DNA from: Myxococcales bacterium
GTDB lineage: Bacteria > Myxococcota_A > Polyangia > Polyangiales > Houyiibacteriaceae
Direction of reading: 5' to 3'
Assembly: GCA_029863605.1 (NCBI GenBank)
Contig: JAOTVB010000005.1
Coordinates: forward strand, 172,387 to 236,386
DNA: 64,000 bases
Shown: positions 7,016-15,222 of the stretch, one piece after another
Position numbering within the stretch: the stretch's first letter is position 1
How the letters are laid out: each line of letters starts with the position of its first letter
The notes under the pieces: model-generated
The model's database searches: none
What the model was told of the DNA's origin: nothing
What the model saw: only the letters and a program-made list of their open reading frames with translations
Program-made: the position numbers and the translations under genes

Positions 7016-8619
7016 GACTCCGTGAACATTGGCTCAGCTTGAATGGTCGCGAGGCTGCCGACTGCGGCGTCCCTGTCTCGGTGCATCATGATTCCCACGC
7101 CAACCGCGTCCCACCATCGAGCCGCATGTTGCTGCGACCACCTTTCGACCGGCAACGCTCGAAGTTGCTCGGCGATCTCTACGCCCGAGGTTGGCCGATC
7201 GTCACGCTTTTTCTCGAGGCACTGCATGATGATGCGCTCGAGATCGGGGTGCACATTGCACCCGTCTACAGTCGATGGGGATTCAGGTATCGCGCTCAAG
7301 TGCTGGGCGCAGATCTCGACGGGGTTGGTCCCCGGGAATACAAAGCGTCCCGTGAGCAAGTAGTAGCCCACTGCTCCCAACGCGTAGAGATCGGACCGCG
7401 CGTCGATCGACGGAGGGTCCAGGATTTGCTCGGGGCTCATGAAGCGAGGGGTTCCGATGATCGCCTCGGACCACGTCTTGGTGGCGTCGGCCCCCGAATC
7501 CACGTTCTTGACCAAGCCAAAGTCGAGCACCTTCGTGACGTCGTGTGCGCCGCCCTGTTGAGTCATCATGATGTTGTTGGGTTTGATGTCGCGGTGCACG
7601 AGACCCATGGCGTGCGCTTCATGCAATGCCATCGCGCACTGCCGCATGATGTGGATCACTCGAGACTCGGGGACCTGGCCCTCGGCCTGCACGATCTCTA
7701 GCAGCGTGACGCCGTCGAGCAGCTCCATGGCGTAATAGAACGTGCCTTCTTCGGTGCGTCCATAGTCGTAGATCGTGACGGTGTTGGGGTGCTTTAGCTT
7801 CGCCGTCATCTGTACTTCGCGTCGAAACCGATCGATATCGTCCGGCGTGTTCCGGTCGGGGCTCAAGAGCTTGATCGCCGTAGGACGCTTGAGCAACCCA
7901 TGTTGCGCGCGATAGACGGTGCCCATGCCGCCCTCGCCGAGCTTTTCTTCGACTACGTATTGGCCGAGCTTCTTGGCGTCGCGCGCATCTTTGCGCAGCC
8001 CATAGATCACACGCGTCGCCCATGCCGCGAGCAGGGTGGTGAGCGACCACGCAAATCCGATCTGAATCGACTGACTCCGCGCCAACGACCGTTTCTCTTC
8101 GATTCTGCGGAAGAACCCGAGATTGTTCCACACCTCCAGATCTACAGTCAGAAAGTTCTGATAGACGGCGGCGACGAGCGGCACTCCGATCGCCAGCCCA
8201 AGCCAAGCCGTGTGCTTGGCCGTGCTGGGAACGAAGATGGCTCGGGCGATGAGCCCGAAGGACAATGCGTAGGCCGTGCTCGTCGCCGCACCGGCGGCTG
8301 CGGGGATGTTGGAGCCCATCACGACTAGACCCACACTCGTCAGTACCAATCCAATCCCTTCGATGATCTGAATGGTCCGCGTATCGAGCGGGCGCGAGCG
8401 GCAGATCAACCACACACAGGCGATGGGAACCACGGCCGCCGCGTGCGCCCAAAACGAGGGATGCGCGAGCTCCCCTTGCAGATAACCAAAAGCCGCACCC
8501 AATATCACACGACTGACCAGAGAGAGGCTGAGGATCACCGCCACTGCCAATCCGAACGCCGCCACACGTTGCTGCAGGAACTCCCGGCTGTTGGTGGACT
8601 GACCTGCTCCCGTGCTCAC
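7012..8619 (-). CDS. Membrane Ser/Thr protein kinase with N-terminal transmembrane domain
   Basis: The 535-residue protein has an N-terminal block of about five or six membrane helices (residues 15-200), then a cytosolic kinase domain (about 222-500). The kinase motifs are intact: LGEGGMGTVYRA (P-loop), AIKLL (catalytic Lys), HRDIKPNN and DFGL, then GTPRFMSPEQ and the APE-like region. No PASTA or other sensor domain follows; sensing is probably by the membrane part. I chose GTG 8617-8619 because GAGG lies just upstream and earlier codons look non-coding; 8688 is an alternative. It heads an operon with an ECF sigma factor and an anti-sigma-like gene, all overlapping by 4 nt, so its likely target is that sigma system. 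Confidence 0.88.
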   Translation of the reverse strand: MSTGAGQSTNSREFLQQRVAAFGLAVAVILSLSLVSRVILGAAFGYLQGELAHPSFWAHAAAVVPIACVWLICRSRPLDTRTIQIIEGIGLVLTSVGLVVMGSNIPAAAGAATSTAYALSFGLIARAIFVPSTAKHTAWLGLAIGVPLVAAVYQNFLTVDLEVWNNLGFFRRIEEKRSLARSQSIQIGFAWSLTTLLAAWATRVIYGLRKDARDAKKLGQYVVEEKLGEGGMGTVYRAQHGLLKRPTAIKLLSPDRNTPDDIDRFRREVQMTAKLKHPNTVTIYDYGRTEEGTFYYAMELLDGVTLLEIVQAEGQVPESRVIHIMRQCAMALHEAHAMGLVHRDIKPNNIMMTQQGGAHDVTKVLDFGLVKNVDSGADATKTWSEAIIGTPRFMSPEQILDPPSIDARSDLYALGAVGYYLLTGRFVFPGTNPVEICAQHLSAIPESPSTVDGCNVHPDLERIIMQCLEKKRDDRPTSGVEIAEQLRALPVERWSQQHAARWWDAVGVGIMMHRDRDAAVGSLATIQAEPMFTES

Positions 8620-8802
8620 GAATCCTCGAACGCAGTTTGTGGTAACATGCCTGATTCCGCCACCCGCTGAACCCCTTGCCACGCGCATCGTCCTACGAAA
8701 TGCGAGTTTGCACGTTGAGCACGAGTTCGCCCAAGACCCATTGGGTCGATAGTATCTTCGAACGCTCGGCTACGGCCAACCTCACCAGACTTTTTCGCAA
8801 GT

Positions 8803-10056
8803 CTAGAGCCCGAAGTAGTTGATGTAGTCTTCGAAAGGCGCCCGGTCGCGTTTGGGGTCAATGCCGAAATCTTGGGGCGTGTAGGTGTGTGAGCCGTGCT
8901 TGTCACGAGGGTTGGCTTCCATGAAGGCAACCATCTCGGCCTCGACCTCCTCCGTGAGTGGATAGCCGAAGTGCCCGTACATGCGGCGCACGACGCTGAT
9001 CGGATCGGCAACTGTCTCGCTCATCTTCACGTCGAAGAACTGGTCGGCCCTGTCGGAAAGGCGTTTTCGCTGCTCGAGTGATTTCTCGATGAGCTTTGCC
9101 CACCAGTCGAGCTGCTGGCGTCCGATCGCGCTGAGGTCGATCGCATCGGTCGAGGCGCCACGGAGAGTCGCCGTGAGACTGGCCACCGATGCGCAGACTT
9201 TGATCGGGTCGCGATGTGTGTGAACGATGCGGGCGTCGGGATACACTTCGAGGAGCGTGTCGATCGAATGGAGGTGCGCCGGGGACTTCAGCACCCAACG
9301 CCCACCGCGGACGCCACCTGACTGCGCATGTTGCAGAAACCGCCGGTGGAACTCGTAGGTGGGGCGCATATCCTGCTCGTCGAGCCACGCCTGGTAAGAG
9401 GGCACGTTGAATTGCACCTGAAGCTGCTCGGACATGAAGCACATGGTGAACACCGCGACGCACTCCTGCGGCATGGTGGCGCCCATCGGGTGCATCGCGG
9501 CAAAGTCCGGAACCAATTCGAACAGCTGATCGAGGATCTTTTGGTGCTCCGCAATTCGTGGATCGTTGTCCCAGGTCTCGGGCGTCGCGGGAGGCACCGG
9601 AAATTGAACCTCCCAAAAAAGAGGGGATCGATTTACAGGGTCTTGCTCGAGCAACGAATGGAGAATCGTCGTACCCGTCCGAGGGAGACCGACGATGAAG
9701 AGCGGAGCGATGATCTCTTCATTCTCGATCTCCGGGTGCCGTTTGCGCCACTCTACGAGGCGAAGGCGATTGGCGAGATTTCCCGTGACATATCCCTGAA
9801 CCATCAAACGGCCAAGGAGGGTGAGCTCGGCTTCGCTCTCGGCGCTGGCCAAAAAGCGCCGAAGCCCTTCTCTGAAATCGTCGCCTCCAAAGTCCGAGCT
9901 TTCGGCCTGCCTGATCGCCTTCTTGATCAAGCGTTCCTCGTTGAGCGACACGGGGTGCATTCCGATCGCATTCGCAACCCGACCGGCGAGGTTGATCCAC
10001 TTCACCGCAAACGGCCGATGCGGCTGCCCGACCTGCACTAGCTTGGAATGGCTCAT
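8803..10056 (-). CDS. Sulfotransferase family protein
   Basis: The 417-residue protein has both cofactor-binding signatures of PAPS-dependent sulfotransferases. The 5'-phosphosulfate loop is IVGLPRTGTTILHSLLEQDP (about residues 121-140). The 3'-phosphate region is VHTHRDPIKVCASVASL (about 279-295). The WVLKSPAHLHSID segment between them matches the Sulfotransfer_3 type common in actinobacteria and myxobacteria, where lipid, sterol or polyketide hydroxyls are suspected acceptors. It has no membrane helix or signal peptide. It is on its own, 183 bases downstream of nothing obviously related, so the acceptor cannot be predicted. Confidence 0.85.
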   Translation of the reverse strand: MSHSKLVQVGQPHRPFAVKWINLAGRVANAIGMHPVSLNEERLIKKAIRQAESSDFGGDDFREGLRRFLASAESEAELTLLGRLMVQGYVTGNLANRLRLVEWRKRHPEIENEEIIAPLFIVGLPRTGTTILHSLLEQDPVNRSPLFWEVQFPVPPATPETWDNDPRIAEHQKILDQLFELVPDFAAMHPMGATMPQECVAVFTMCFMSEQLQVQFNVPSYQAWLDEQDMRPTYEFHRRFLQHAQSGGVRGGRWVLKSPAHLHSIDTLLEVYPDARIVHTHRDPIKVCASVASLTATLRGASTDAIDLSAIGRQQLDWWAKLIEKSLEQRKRLSDRADQFFDVKMSETVADPISVVRRMYGHFGYPLTEEVEAEMVAFMEANPRDKHGSHTYTPQDFGIDPKRDRAPFEDYINYFGL

Positions 10057-10097
10057 GCCTGTTGCAGGCTACCACCAGCGGAGGCAACTCCCGGCAA

Positions 10098-10421
10098 TCA
10101 ATGGCTAGGGCGATCTGTGCGAGGCAACTCGCCCCTGCGGTCGGGGGCGATCGCCAGCATCACTTTCGTCGTAGCAGCGGCGCGGGCTGCAAAGCCCTTG
10201 GCCACATAGAGCTCCACGGCGCGCTCGTAAGCGAGCACCGCGTCGGCCTTGCGTCCCATCCGCTGCAACAGGTCGCCCTTGCGATGCGACCACCGGGGCT
10301 CATCGGGTCTTTGTTTCTCGATCAACTCATAGAGCTCGAGCGCTTGGTTAGCCCGTCCGGTCTGGAGTGCCTTGCTGAGCTGGGTACGAAGATTCGTGGG
10401 TTTGGTATCGCGTCGAAGCAT
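10098..10421 (-). CDS. Short TPR-repeat protein
   Basis: The 107-residue product has about two tetratricopeptide-like helical hairpins (LSKALQTGRANQALELYEL and GRKADAVLAYERAVELYV). The sequence resembles the N-terminal part of longer myxobacterial TPR proteins that continue into cyclic-nucleotide or other regulatory domains. Here it stops soon after AIAPDRRGELPR, so it may be a shortened derivative. I start at the ATG at 10419-10421, where similarity to the TPR segment begins, although an open frame extends to 10583 into the upstream gene. Function is probably protein binding. A pair of CACGTG sites lies just upstream. Confidence 0.6.
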   Translation of the reverse strand: MLRRDTKPTNLRTQLSKALQTGRANQALELYELIEKQRPDEPRWSHRKGDLLQRMGRKADAVLAYERAVELYVAKGFAARAAATTKVMLAIAPDRRGELPRTDRPSH

Positions 10422-10454
10422 CTGTTTGCTTTGGGGTTGGTTGGCAAACCGTAT

Positions 10455-10471
10455 CACGTGCGGGACACGTG
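10455..10471. promoter_or_regulatory. Two CACGTG palindromes spaced one helical turn apart
   Basis: CACGTG occurs at 10455-10460 and again at 10466-10471, with starts 11 bp apart, in the 94-base gap between the MOSC gene and the TPR gene, 34 bases upstream of the TPR start. Two identical 6-bp palindromes on the same face of the helix are a plausible regulator-binding site, but the regulator is unknown and chance is possible. Confidence 0.3.
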
Positions 10472-10515
10472 GCGTTAGAGAGAACATCAATTCAGGATCT
10501 AGTTCGCATCGGGGA

Positions 10516-11157
10516 TCAACCAGCAAGCCTGGCGAGCATTGGTTTTCGCCATTCGTCACCAAGCGTCGGGATTTCGAGGGCAAGCTTCATGCGCTCGCGG
10601 TCGGTGCCACCTCCGTAACTCAGCTCCCAGACTTCATGAACCGTCACACCGGTCGAGCCTCGGTCGATCCGTGTAGCCTCGTCGCCAACCCCGAGCTCAC
10701 CCGACTCGACGATACAAAAATAGAACCCAGGACGTCCGCCTCGAAGAAACGTCCTCACGAAGCTCGGGTCGCCCATTCGAATCCCGAGCTTGAAGCACGG
10801 GGCGCGCGGCTGGCTGACTTGCAACACCGTGGACCCGACCGAGAATACGTCCCCGATGCAGACCTCGTGCTCGAGCAGCCCCCGTGTCGTGAGGTTCTCT
10901 CCGAACTGCCCGTGTTCGAGATCACCCCTCCCGAGCTCGTGGGACCAAACTGGGTAGTGTTCGGCTGGATAGCCATAGACGGCCTTGTTTTCACCGCCGT
11001 GAACCGAGAGGTCTGCCTGGCGGTCGCCCTCGAGGTTGTGGGGCTCGACTCGGAGGCGCCGGTCGGTGGGCGACTTGAAGATCGCGGTCATCACGGGCCC
11101 ACGCGATGTGTCGACACGACGCGGAAGGCCAACATTGACGGAAACCAGCACTGCCAT
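10516..11157 (-). CDS. MOSC domain protein (YiiM-like)
   Basis: The 213-residue protein is a stand-alone MOSC domain, the C-terminal domain of molybdenum-cofactor sulfurases. Signature segments are NLEGDRQADLSVHGGENKAVYGYP (split here: NLEGDRQADL, VHGGENKAVYGYP), HGQFGENLTTRGL, and QPRAPCFKLGIR with the conserved Cys near residue 120. YiiM-type proteins are linked to molybdenum-cofactor sulfur chemistry and N-hydroxylated base reduction. I chose the ATG at 11155-11157, which starts directly before the first family-like segment (MAVLVSVNVGLPR); upstream codons look non-coding. No molybdoenzyme is encoded nearby. Confidence 0.87.
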   Translation of the reverse strand: MAVLVSVNVGLPRRVDTSRGPVMTAIFKSPTDRRLRVEPHNLEGDRQADLSVHGGENKAVYGYPAEHYPVWSHELGRGDLEHGQFGENLTTRGLLEHEVCIGDVFSVGSTVLQVSQPRAPCFKLGIRMGDPSFVRTFLRGGRPGFYFCIVESGELGVGDEATRIDRGSTGVTVHEVWELSYGGGTDRERMKLALEIPTLGDEWRKPMLARLAG

Positions 11158-11288
11158 TCTTCTACTCACCGAGACCAGCTGCCCGAGGAACGCCATCCCG
11201 CCCACGACTTTGCAGAAATGGTAGGTTAATCGGGGAGGCATTCAAACGCTATCTGGGGCCGACCCCACGTGTCGAGGCGATCGTTCAC

Positions 11289-12041
11289 ATGAGCTCTGTG
11301 TTGGCAACGCTACTGACGGTTCTGGTATTGGCGGTCGTCCATCTATACGCGGGTACAACGGCAGCCCTAGGGCACCAATGGCGGCCACGAGCGCTCTCCG
11401 CCGCATCAGGCGTCAGCGTCGCCTATGTGTTTCTGGATCTGATGCCCGGACTGGCCGACCAGCAGAATCTAATCGACCAAAGCGGTTTGTTCCCCGGCCT
11501 CGACAGACACATCTATATCCTGGCCCTCGTGGGTCTGACCGTGTCTTTCTGGGTGGAGACGGCCTCCCGAGAGTCGCGTCGGCGTCGCCGTGCCGCCGGA
11601 GGCCCGGATCAGACGGGGACCGCGACCTTTTGGCTCGGTACCGTCTCGTTCATGGTGCTAAATGGCGCGATCGGGTACGCCGTCGCCAGTCCGGGGGACG
11701 AGGCGGTCGAGCCATTGTGGACGTTCGCCCTCGCAATGGGACTACACTTTCTGACGAACGATCATTCGCTGGTGGAGCATCACGGGGAGCGCTACCGCAC
11801 TATCGGACGGTGGTTGCTCGTCGTCGGGCTGATGACGGGTTGGGCGATCGGAATCCTACCCGAGCTGGAGATCCGAACGGAGGTGCTGGCACTCGTGCTC
11901 GCCTACATCGCGGGCGGCACGATCCTCAACATCCTGCGCCACGAGCTTCCTGATACCGACCGCTCGGGTGACGTGGTCGCATTTGTTGCGGGAGCCGGGG
12001 TCTACGGAGTGCTCCTGCTTTCCCTATCGCCAGCAGGCTGA
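11289..12041 (+). CDS. ZIP-like integral membrane protein
   Basis: The 250-residue protein has seven or eight predicted membrane helices. Segments such as AASGVSVAYVFLDLMPGL near residue 38 and GGTILNILRHELPD near 215 recall ZIP-family metal transporters, where His and acidic residues within helices carry zinc or iron. A further conserved-looking segment is ALAMGLHFLTNDHSL. It is divergent from the MOSC gene and convergent with the desaturase (24-base gap). Transport of a divalent metal is inferred; this subfamily is not well characterised and the substrate is unknown. Confidence 0.65.
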   Translation: MSSVLATLLTVLVLAVVHLYAGTTAALGHQWRPRALSAASGVSVAYVFLDLMPGLADQQNLIDQSGLFPGLDRHIYILALVGLTVSFWVETASRESRRRRRAAGGPDQTGTATFWLGTVSFMVLNGAIGYAVASPGDEAVEPLWTFALAMGLHFLTNDHSLVEHHGERYRTIGRWLLVVGLMTGWAIGILPELEIRTEVLALVLAYIAGGTILNILRHELPDTDRSGDVVAFVAGAGVYGVLLLSLSPAG

Positions 12042-12065
12042 CCCCAATGCCACTCGCTCCCTGCT

Positions 12066-12959
12066 TCAGTGAGACGCCGACGTGCTCCGCTTGACGAATG
12101 GGCGCGGAATCGTGTGGTTACGCTCGAAGCCTTCGATCGGTGCACCCTTGGCCTCGAGCTCGCTTCGAAGGTCTCGGAAACACGCAGCATACCGATAGAA
12201 GGGGACTCGGGGGTAGAGGTGATGAATCAGGTGGTAGTTCTGCCACAACATCGGCAACGTGAGGCCAGGCACGAGCAGGATACGCGTGTCGTGGAAGCGT
12301 TCCTGGACGTTGTGCGGGTGGTGCGGCACCCAATCGAAGGAAAAGGCAAGCACGCCTGCAGCCGTCAGAGCGGGCACGAGCCACAGCCACAAAGCCTCCC
12401 ACCCAAAACCGGTCGCGATGAGCACGGTGAGGATCGCGAGCATGCCCAACAGAGTGAGCACGACGAGCCGACGTTGGGTTTGGGCCGCGCGGGTCTTGCT
12501 CGCGGTGCCCCAGAAGAAGTTGTACTCGTAGGCGAGAAGGATTGAGAAGCTGCGCAGGACGATCGAAATCGGGTTGTGGCCGCGGACCCAATAGTCGGGG
12601 TCTTTTTTCGGGTGGTTGGTGTTGGCGTGATGTTGGAGATGCAAGACGCGGAACGATGCATACGGTGCCAACAGAGTCAGGGCGCTCAACCACCCGGCGA
12701 TTTCCCCGACCCACTGCAGCCGAGCGTGCCCGCCATGGATGTTCCCATGCGTCGCCTCGTGCATGACCGTAAAGGCCGCGTAGGCGAGGAGGGTTGCGCT
12801 GATCGTGCCGGCCCACATCGGCATGTGGCCTGAAAGAACGCCCCACCAGACCGCGACCTCTCCTGCCACCACGAGGAAGAAAAGGCCGAGGGTGAACCAA
12901 GCGAACTCACCTGCGTGGGCACGCCAACCGGGTCGAGCCTCGTCGTCGGAACGAGTCAT
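12066..12959 (-). CDS. Membrane fatty acid desaturase / hydroxylase
   Basis: The 297-residue protein has the three histidine clusters of the di-iron membrane desaturase superfamily: HEATH (about residues 67-71), HLQHH (about 106-110) and HLIHH (about 243-247), plus hydrophobic helices between them. An additional WVPHHPHN segment lies near 211. Members introduce double bonds or hydroxyls into fatty acyl chains or carotenoids at the inner membrane. A good TGGGAG ribosome-binding site precedes the ATG. The gene follows a TetR regulator with a 19-base gap on the same strand and is very likely controlled by it. Which lipid is modified cannot be told. Confidence 0.87.
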   Translation of the reverse strand: MTRSDDEARPGWRAHAGEFAWFTLGLFFLVVAGEVAVWWGVLSGHMPMWAGTISATLLAYAAFTVMHEATHGNIHGGHARLQWVGEIAGWLSALTLLAPYASFRVLHLQHHANTNHPKKDPDYWVRGHNPISIVLRSFSILLAYEYNFFWGTASKTRAAQTQRRLVVLTLLGMLAILTVLIATGFGWEALWLWLVPALTAAGVLAFSFDWVPHHPHNVQERFHDTRILLVPGLTLPMLWQNYHLIHHLYPRVPFYRYAACFRDLRSELEAKGAPIEGFERNHTIPRPFVKRSTSASH

Positions 12960-12978
12960 GATGTTCTCCCATTTTGTA

Positions 12979-13572
12979 TCACTGGCATTGTCCTTTCTGG
13001 AGAGTCGAGAGTACCGGGCCGAATGCGGAGACGAAGAGGTCGATCAGTACCTCGGCAGACACGTCCTGACACTCTACCCATTCGGCCGCGCCATTTTCGA
13101 CGAAGCTCACCCACCCGTAGATCGCGATTTGCGTGAGGGATGACGGGTACACGATGCCGAGCCGTTCGACGATGATGTCGTGCGCCCGGACCCGAACGCG
13201 ATCGAGAAGCGCATTGACCTCCGTGTCCGAACCAAGGCCCCCGCGCACCAGCGCTTGATAGATCGGCCCGTTGTCTTGCACGTAGCCCGCGAAGCTCCTC
13301 ACCATCGCGCGGAACGCCTCCTCGAACGAAACGCCGGTGGGAGGCTCGATCACCGCGATCACCTCGTCGGTCACGGCGCGGACGGTCTCCATGTAGAAGC
13401 CGCGCTGACCGCCGAAGTAGTGGTACAGCAAACCCTTCGAGACGCCGGCCCGCTCGGCGATCGCATCCATCGACATCGCGTCGTATGCGTGCGCGGCGAA
13501 ATGAGCCCGACCGAAGGCGAGCAAGTGGTCGCGTCGGGCTTCGGTCGTCATGCGCTTGGGTGCCGCGTCCAT
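12979..13572 (-). CDS. TetR-family transcriptional regulator
   Basis: The 197-residue protein has an N-terminal TetR DNA-binding domain (residues about 10-60, helix-turn-helix MDAIAERAGVSKGLLYHYF) and a helical ligand-binding domain. It lies directly upstream of the desaturase gene, so it probably represses this two-gene unit in response to a lipid or acyl-CoA signal. A perfect palindrome lies 21 bases upstream of its start (see 13593-13607). Two starts are possible: ATG 13570-13572, or Met 8. Neither has a clear ribosome-binding site, so the message may be leaderless. Confidence 0.9.
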   Translation of the reverse strand: MDAAPKRMTTEARRDHLLAFGRAHFAAHAYDAMSMDAIAERAGVSKGLLYHYFGGQRGFYMETVRAVTDEVIAVIEPPTGVSFEEAFRAMVRSFAGYVQDNGPIYQALVRGGLGSDTEVNALLDRVRVRAHDIIVERLGIVYPSSLTQIAIYGWVSFVENGAAEWVECQDVSAEVLIDLFVSAFGPVLSTLQKGQCQ

Positions 13573-13592
13573 GGAGAGAAGGATAAGCTCTC

Positions 13593-13607
13593 TTGACGTT
13601 TCGTCAA
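13593..13607. promoter_or_regulatory. Probable TetR operator overlapping the regulator's promoter
   Basis: TTGACGTTTCGTCAA is a perfect 6-bp inverted repeat around a 3-bp centre. Read on the minus strand, its first half TTGACG matches a -35 element, and TATCCT follows 16 bases after it as a possible -10. The transcript would then begin at or just before the start codon of the TetR gene. The size and symmetry fit TetR operators, and the location fits autorepression. Confidence 0.6.
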
Positions 13608-13677
13608 TAGCAAAAAGACGAATCTGCTGAATCGTCGCAACTAGCTGAAATTGTTGTCTTCATAGCCGCCGGTACGG

Positions 13678-14568
13678 CTACCAGCTGCTGGAAGAGCCCC
13701 CGCCGCCGAAGCTTCCCCCGCCGCCCGAAAAACCCCCACCGCTGGAGAACCCTCCCCCGCCCGAAGACCACGAGCCGCCCGACCAATGCGGGAACCGTCC
13801 CCCCTTGCCTCGCTTCTGCTTTTTGCGGCGCCGACCGAACAAGGACCAGACGATCGGGGCGCCGATCAGCCAGAGGGCGACCGACAGGGGGCCTGCCCAA
13901 GCGCCGATCGCGGTGACGCCGCCGATGAGCATGAACGGGATCAGGAAGAAATACAGAAACCACTGAAATGGATTGGTGCCGATCACCACGAACACGAAAG
14001 GGATCAAGAACAGGAACCAAAGCACACCGAAGAATCGCGGCGGCATATCGGTCTGCAAGTTGCTTGAGCTCGGCGGGGGAAGTGTGCTCGTGCCCCGGAT
14101 CAGGCCGTCGATCGCGTCGATCGCGCGCTCCACACCGCCATCGAAGTCACCGGCGCGAAAGCTCGGCCGCAGGATCTGGTCCAGGATCCGCTTCGACATC
14201 ACGTCGCTCAGTACGGGCTCGAGCCCATAACCGACCTCGAGGCGCATCTTGCGATCATTCTTCGCAATGAGAAGGAGCGCGCCGTCGTCCTGTTCGGCTC
14301 GGCCGAGCTCCCAGGTTTCGGCGACCCGCAGGCTGTACTCCTCGAGCTGCTCGCCCTCGAGCGTGTCGATCGTGAGCACCACGACTTGGGCTCCCGTCTC
14401 TTCCTCGAGCTTCGCCAGTCGTTCGTCGATGCGCCCTTCTGCCGCCGGCGAGAGCAGCCCCGCGTAGTCGTTGATTCGACCCGAGAGATCGGGGACAGCG
14501 AGAGCGAGAGCGGTGAGCGAGACCGACCACCAGACGAGCAAGGCGAGGGCCGGTCGGGCTCTAGTCAC
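13678..14568 (-). CDS. TPM domain membrane protein with Gly/Ser-rich tail (YgcG family)
   Basis: The 296-residue protein has a signal peptide, a TPM domain (about residues 28-160; LSGRINDYAGLLSPAAEGRI, ETGAQVVVLTI, AKNDRKMRLEVGYGLE), and two membrane helices around 180-250. It ends in a tail composed almost only of Gly, Ser, Phe and Trp (about 265-296). This architecture is that of YgcG-like proteins usually encoded beside LemA. Their role is unsettled, with proposals including photosystem or respiratory-complex repair, phosphatase activity and envelope maintenance. It starts with GTG and overlaps the preceding gene by 8 nt, forming the LemA-TPM-TPM operon. Confidence 0.85.
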   Translation of the reverse strand: MTRARPALALLVWWSVSLTALALAVPDLSGRINDYAGLLSPAAEGRIDERLAKLEEETGAQVVVLTIDTLEGEQLEEYSLRVAETWELGRAEQDDGALLLIAKNDRKMRLEVGYGLEPVLSDVMSKRILDQILRPSFRAGDFDGGVERAIDAIDGLIRGTSTLPPPSSSNLQTDMPPRFFGVLWFLFLIPFVFVVIGTNPFQWFLYFFLIPFMLIGGVTAIGAWAGPLSVALWLIGAPIVWSLFGRRRKKQKRGKGGRFPHWSGGSWSSGGGGFSSGGGFSGGGGSFGGGGSSSSW

Positions 14569-15214
14569 GGCGAAACCTCGGCTCGTTGGACAACTGGTTC
14601 GCAGCGTCGACGGCTACACCATGCTCGCTCAAGAGATCGGCGCACCGCTCCACTGCATGGATCAACGCCGGCGCTGGCGTCGCCCGACGGATCCCCAATG
14701 CCAGCTCATCAGAGACTTCGACCCAGGCCGTGTCGTCGACCCGCTCGTTGATCCCTTGATCTGCAAGGATCACGACCTGATGTTCGAACAGCGCGACAAA
14801 GATCAGGACGCCAGTGCGTTCACGAGTCGCGAAGACCTGCTCTTCCAGGAATGCCTCGGCCGCGCGGCCTTCCACCCGGCTGTTGACCGCTTCGTCATCG
14901 ATCAACCGGCGAGCGATATTGTCGAAACGGCTTGCGATCCATCCAACCAGCAAGCCGAGCTGCAGCCCGATCAACATCCACGCGTAGTCGGGCGCCCCCC
15001 AGCCACCGAAGCGCCAAATCGCAGCAGCTGCACACAACGCGCCCACGGCTCCCCCGATCAGCGCTGCTTTCCATGCCACCTCGGGATGGGGATCACAGCG
15101 CTCGGCCACATAGACGACGAGCTCTCCGGAGGTCCTGCGCTCCGCGGCCGCTGTGGCCTCACGGATCGCGTCGCGGTCGGCCTCCGAAAAAAAGCTTTCG
15201 ATTCGCCGGGGCAC
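14561..15214 (-). CDS. Second TPM domain membrane protein
   Basis: The 217-residue product starts with a TPM half (FFSEADRDAIREATAAAERR, SGELVVYVAERCD) interrupted by two membrane helices near residues 48-90 (WKAALIGGAVGALCAAAAIW and WMLIGLQLGLLVGWIA). It continues with the rest of the domain (EAFLEEQVFATRERTGVLIFVALFEHQVVILADQGIN). This split topology is seen in the shorter TPM proteins found beside YgcG-like ones. I chose GTG at 15212-15214, 8 bases after the LemA stop; the open frame extending upstream is a shadow of LemA. It lies between LemA and the Gly-rich TPM protein. Confidence 0.78.
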   Translation of the reverse strand: MPRRIESFFSEADRDAIREATAAAERRTSGELVVYVAERCDPHPEVAWKAALIGGAVGALCAAAAIWRFGGWGAPDYAWMLIGLQLGLLVGWIASRFDNIARRLIDDEAVNSRVEGRAAEAFLEEQVFATRERTGVLIFVALFEHQVVILADQGINERVDDTAWVEVSDELALGIRRATPAPALIHAVERCADLLSEHGVAVDAANQLSNEPRFRRD

Positions 15215-15222
15215 GGCGCGCG

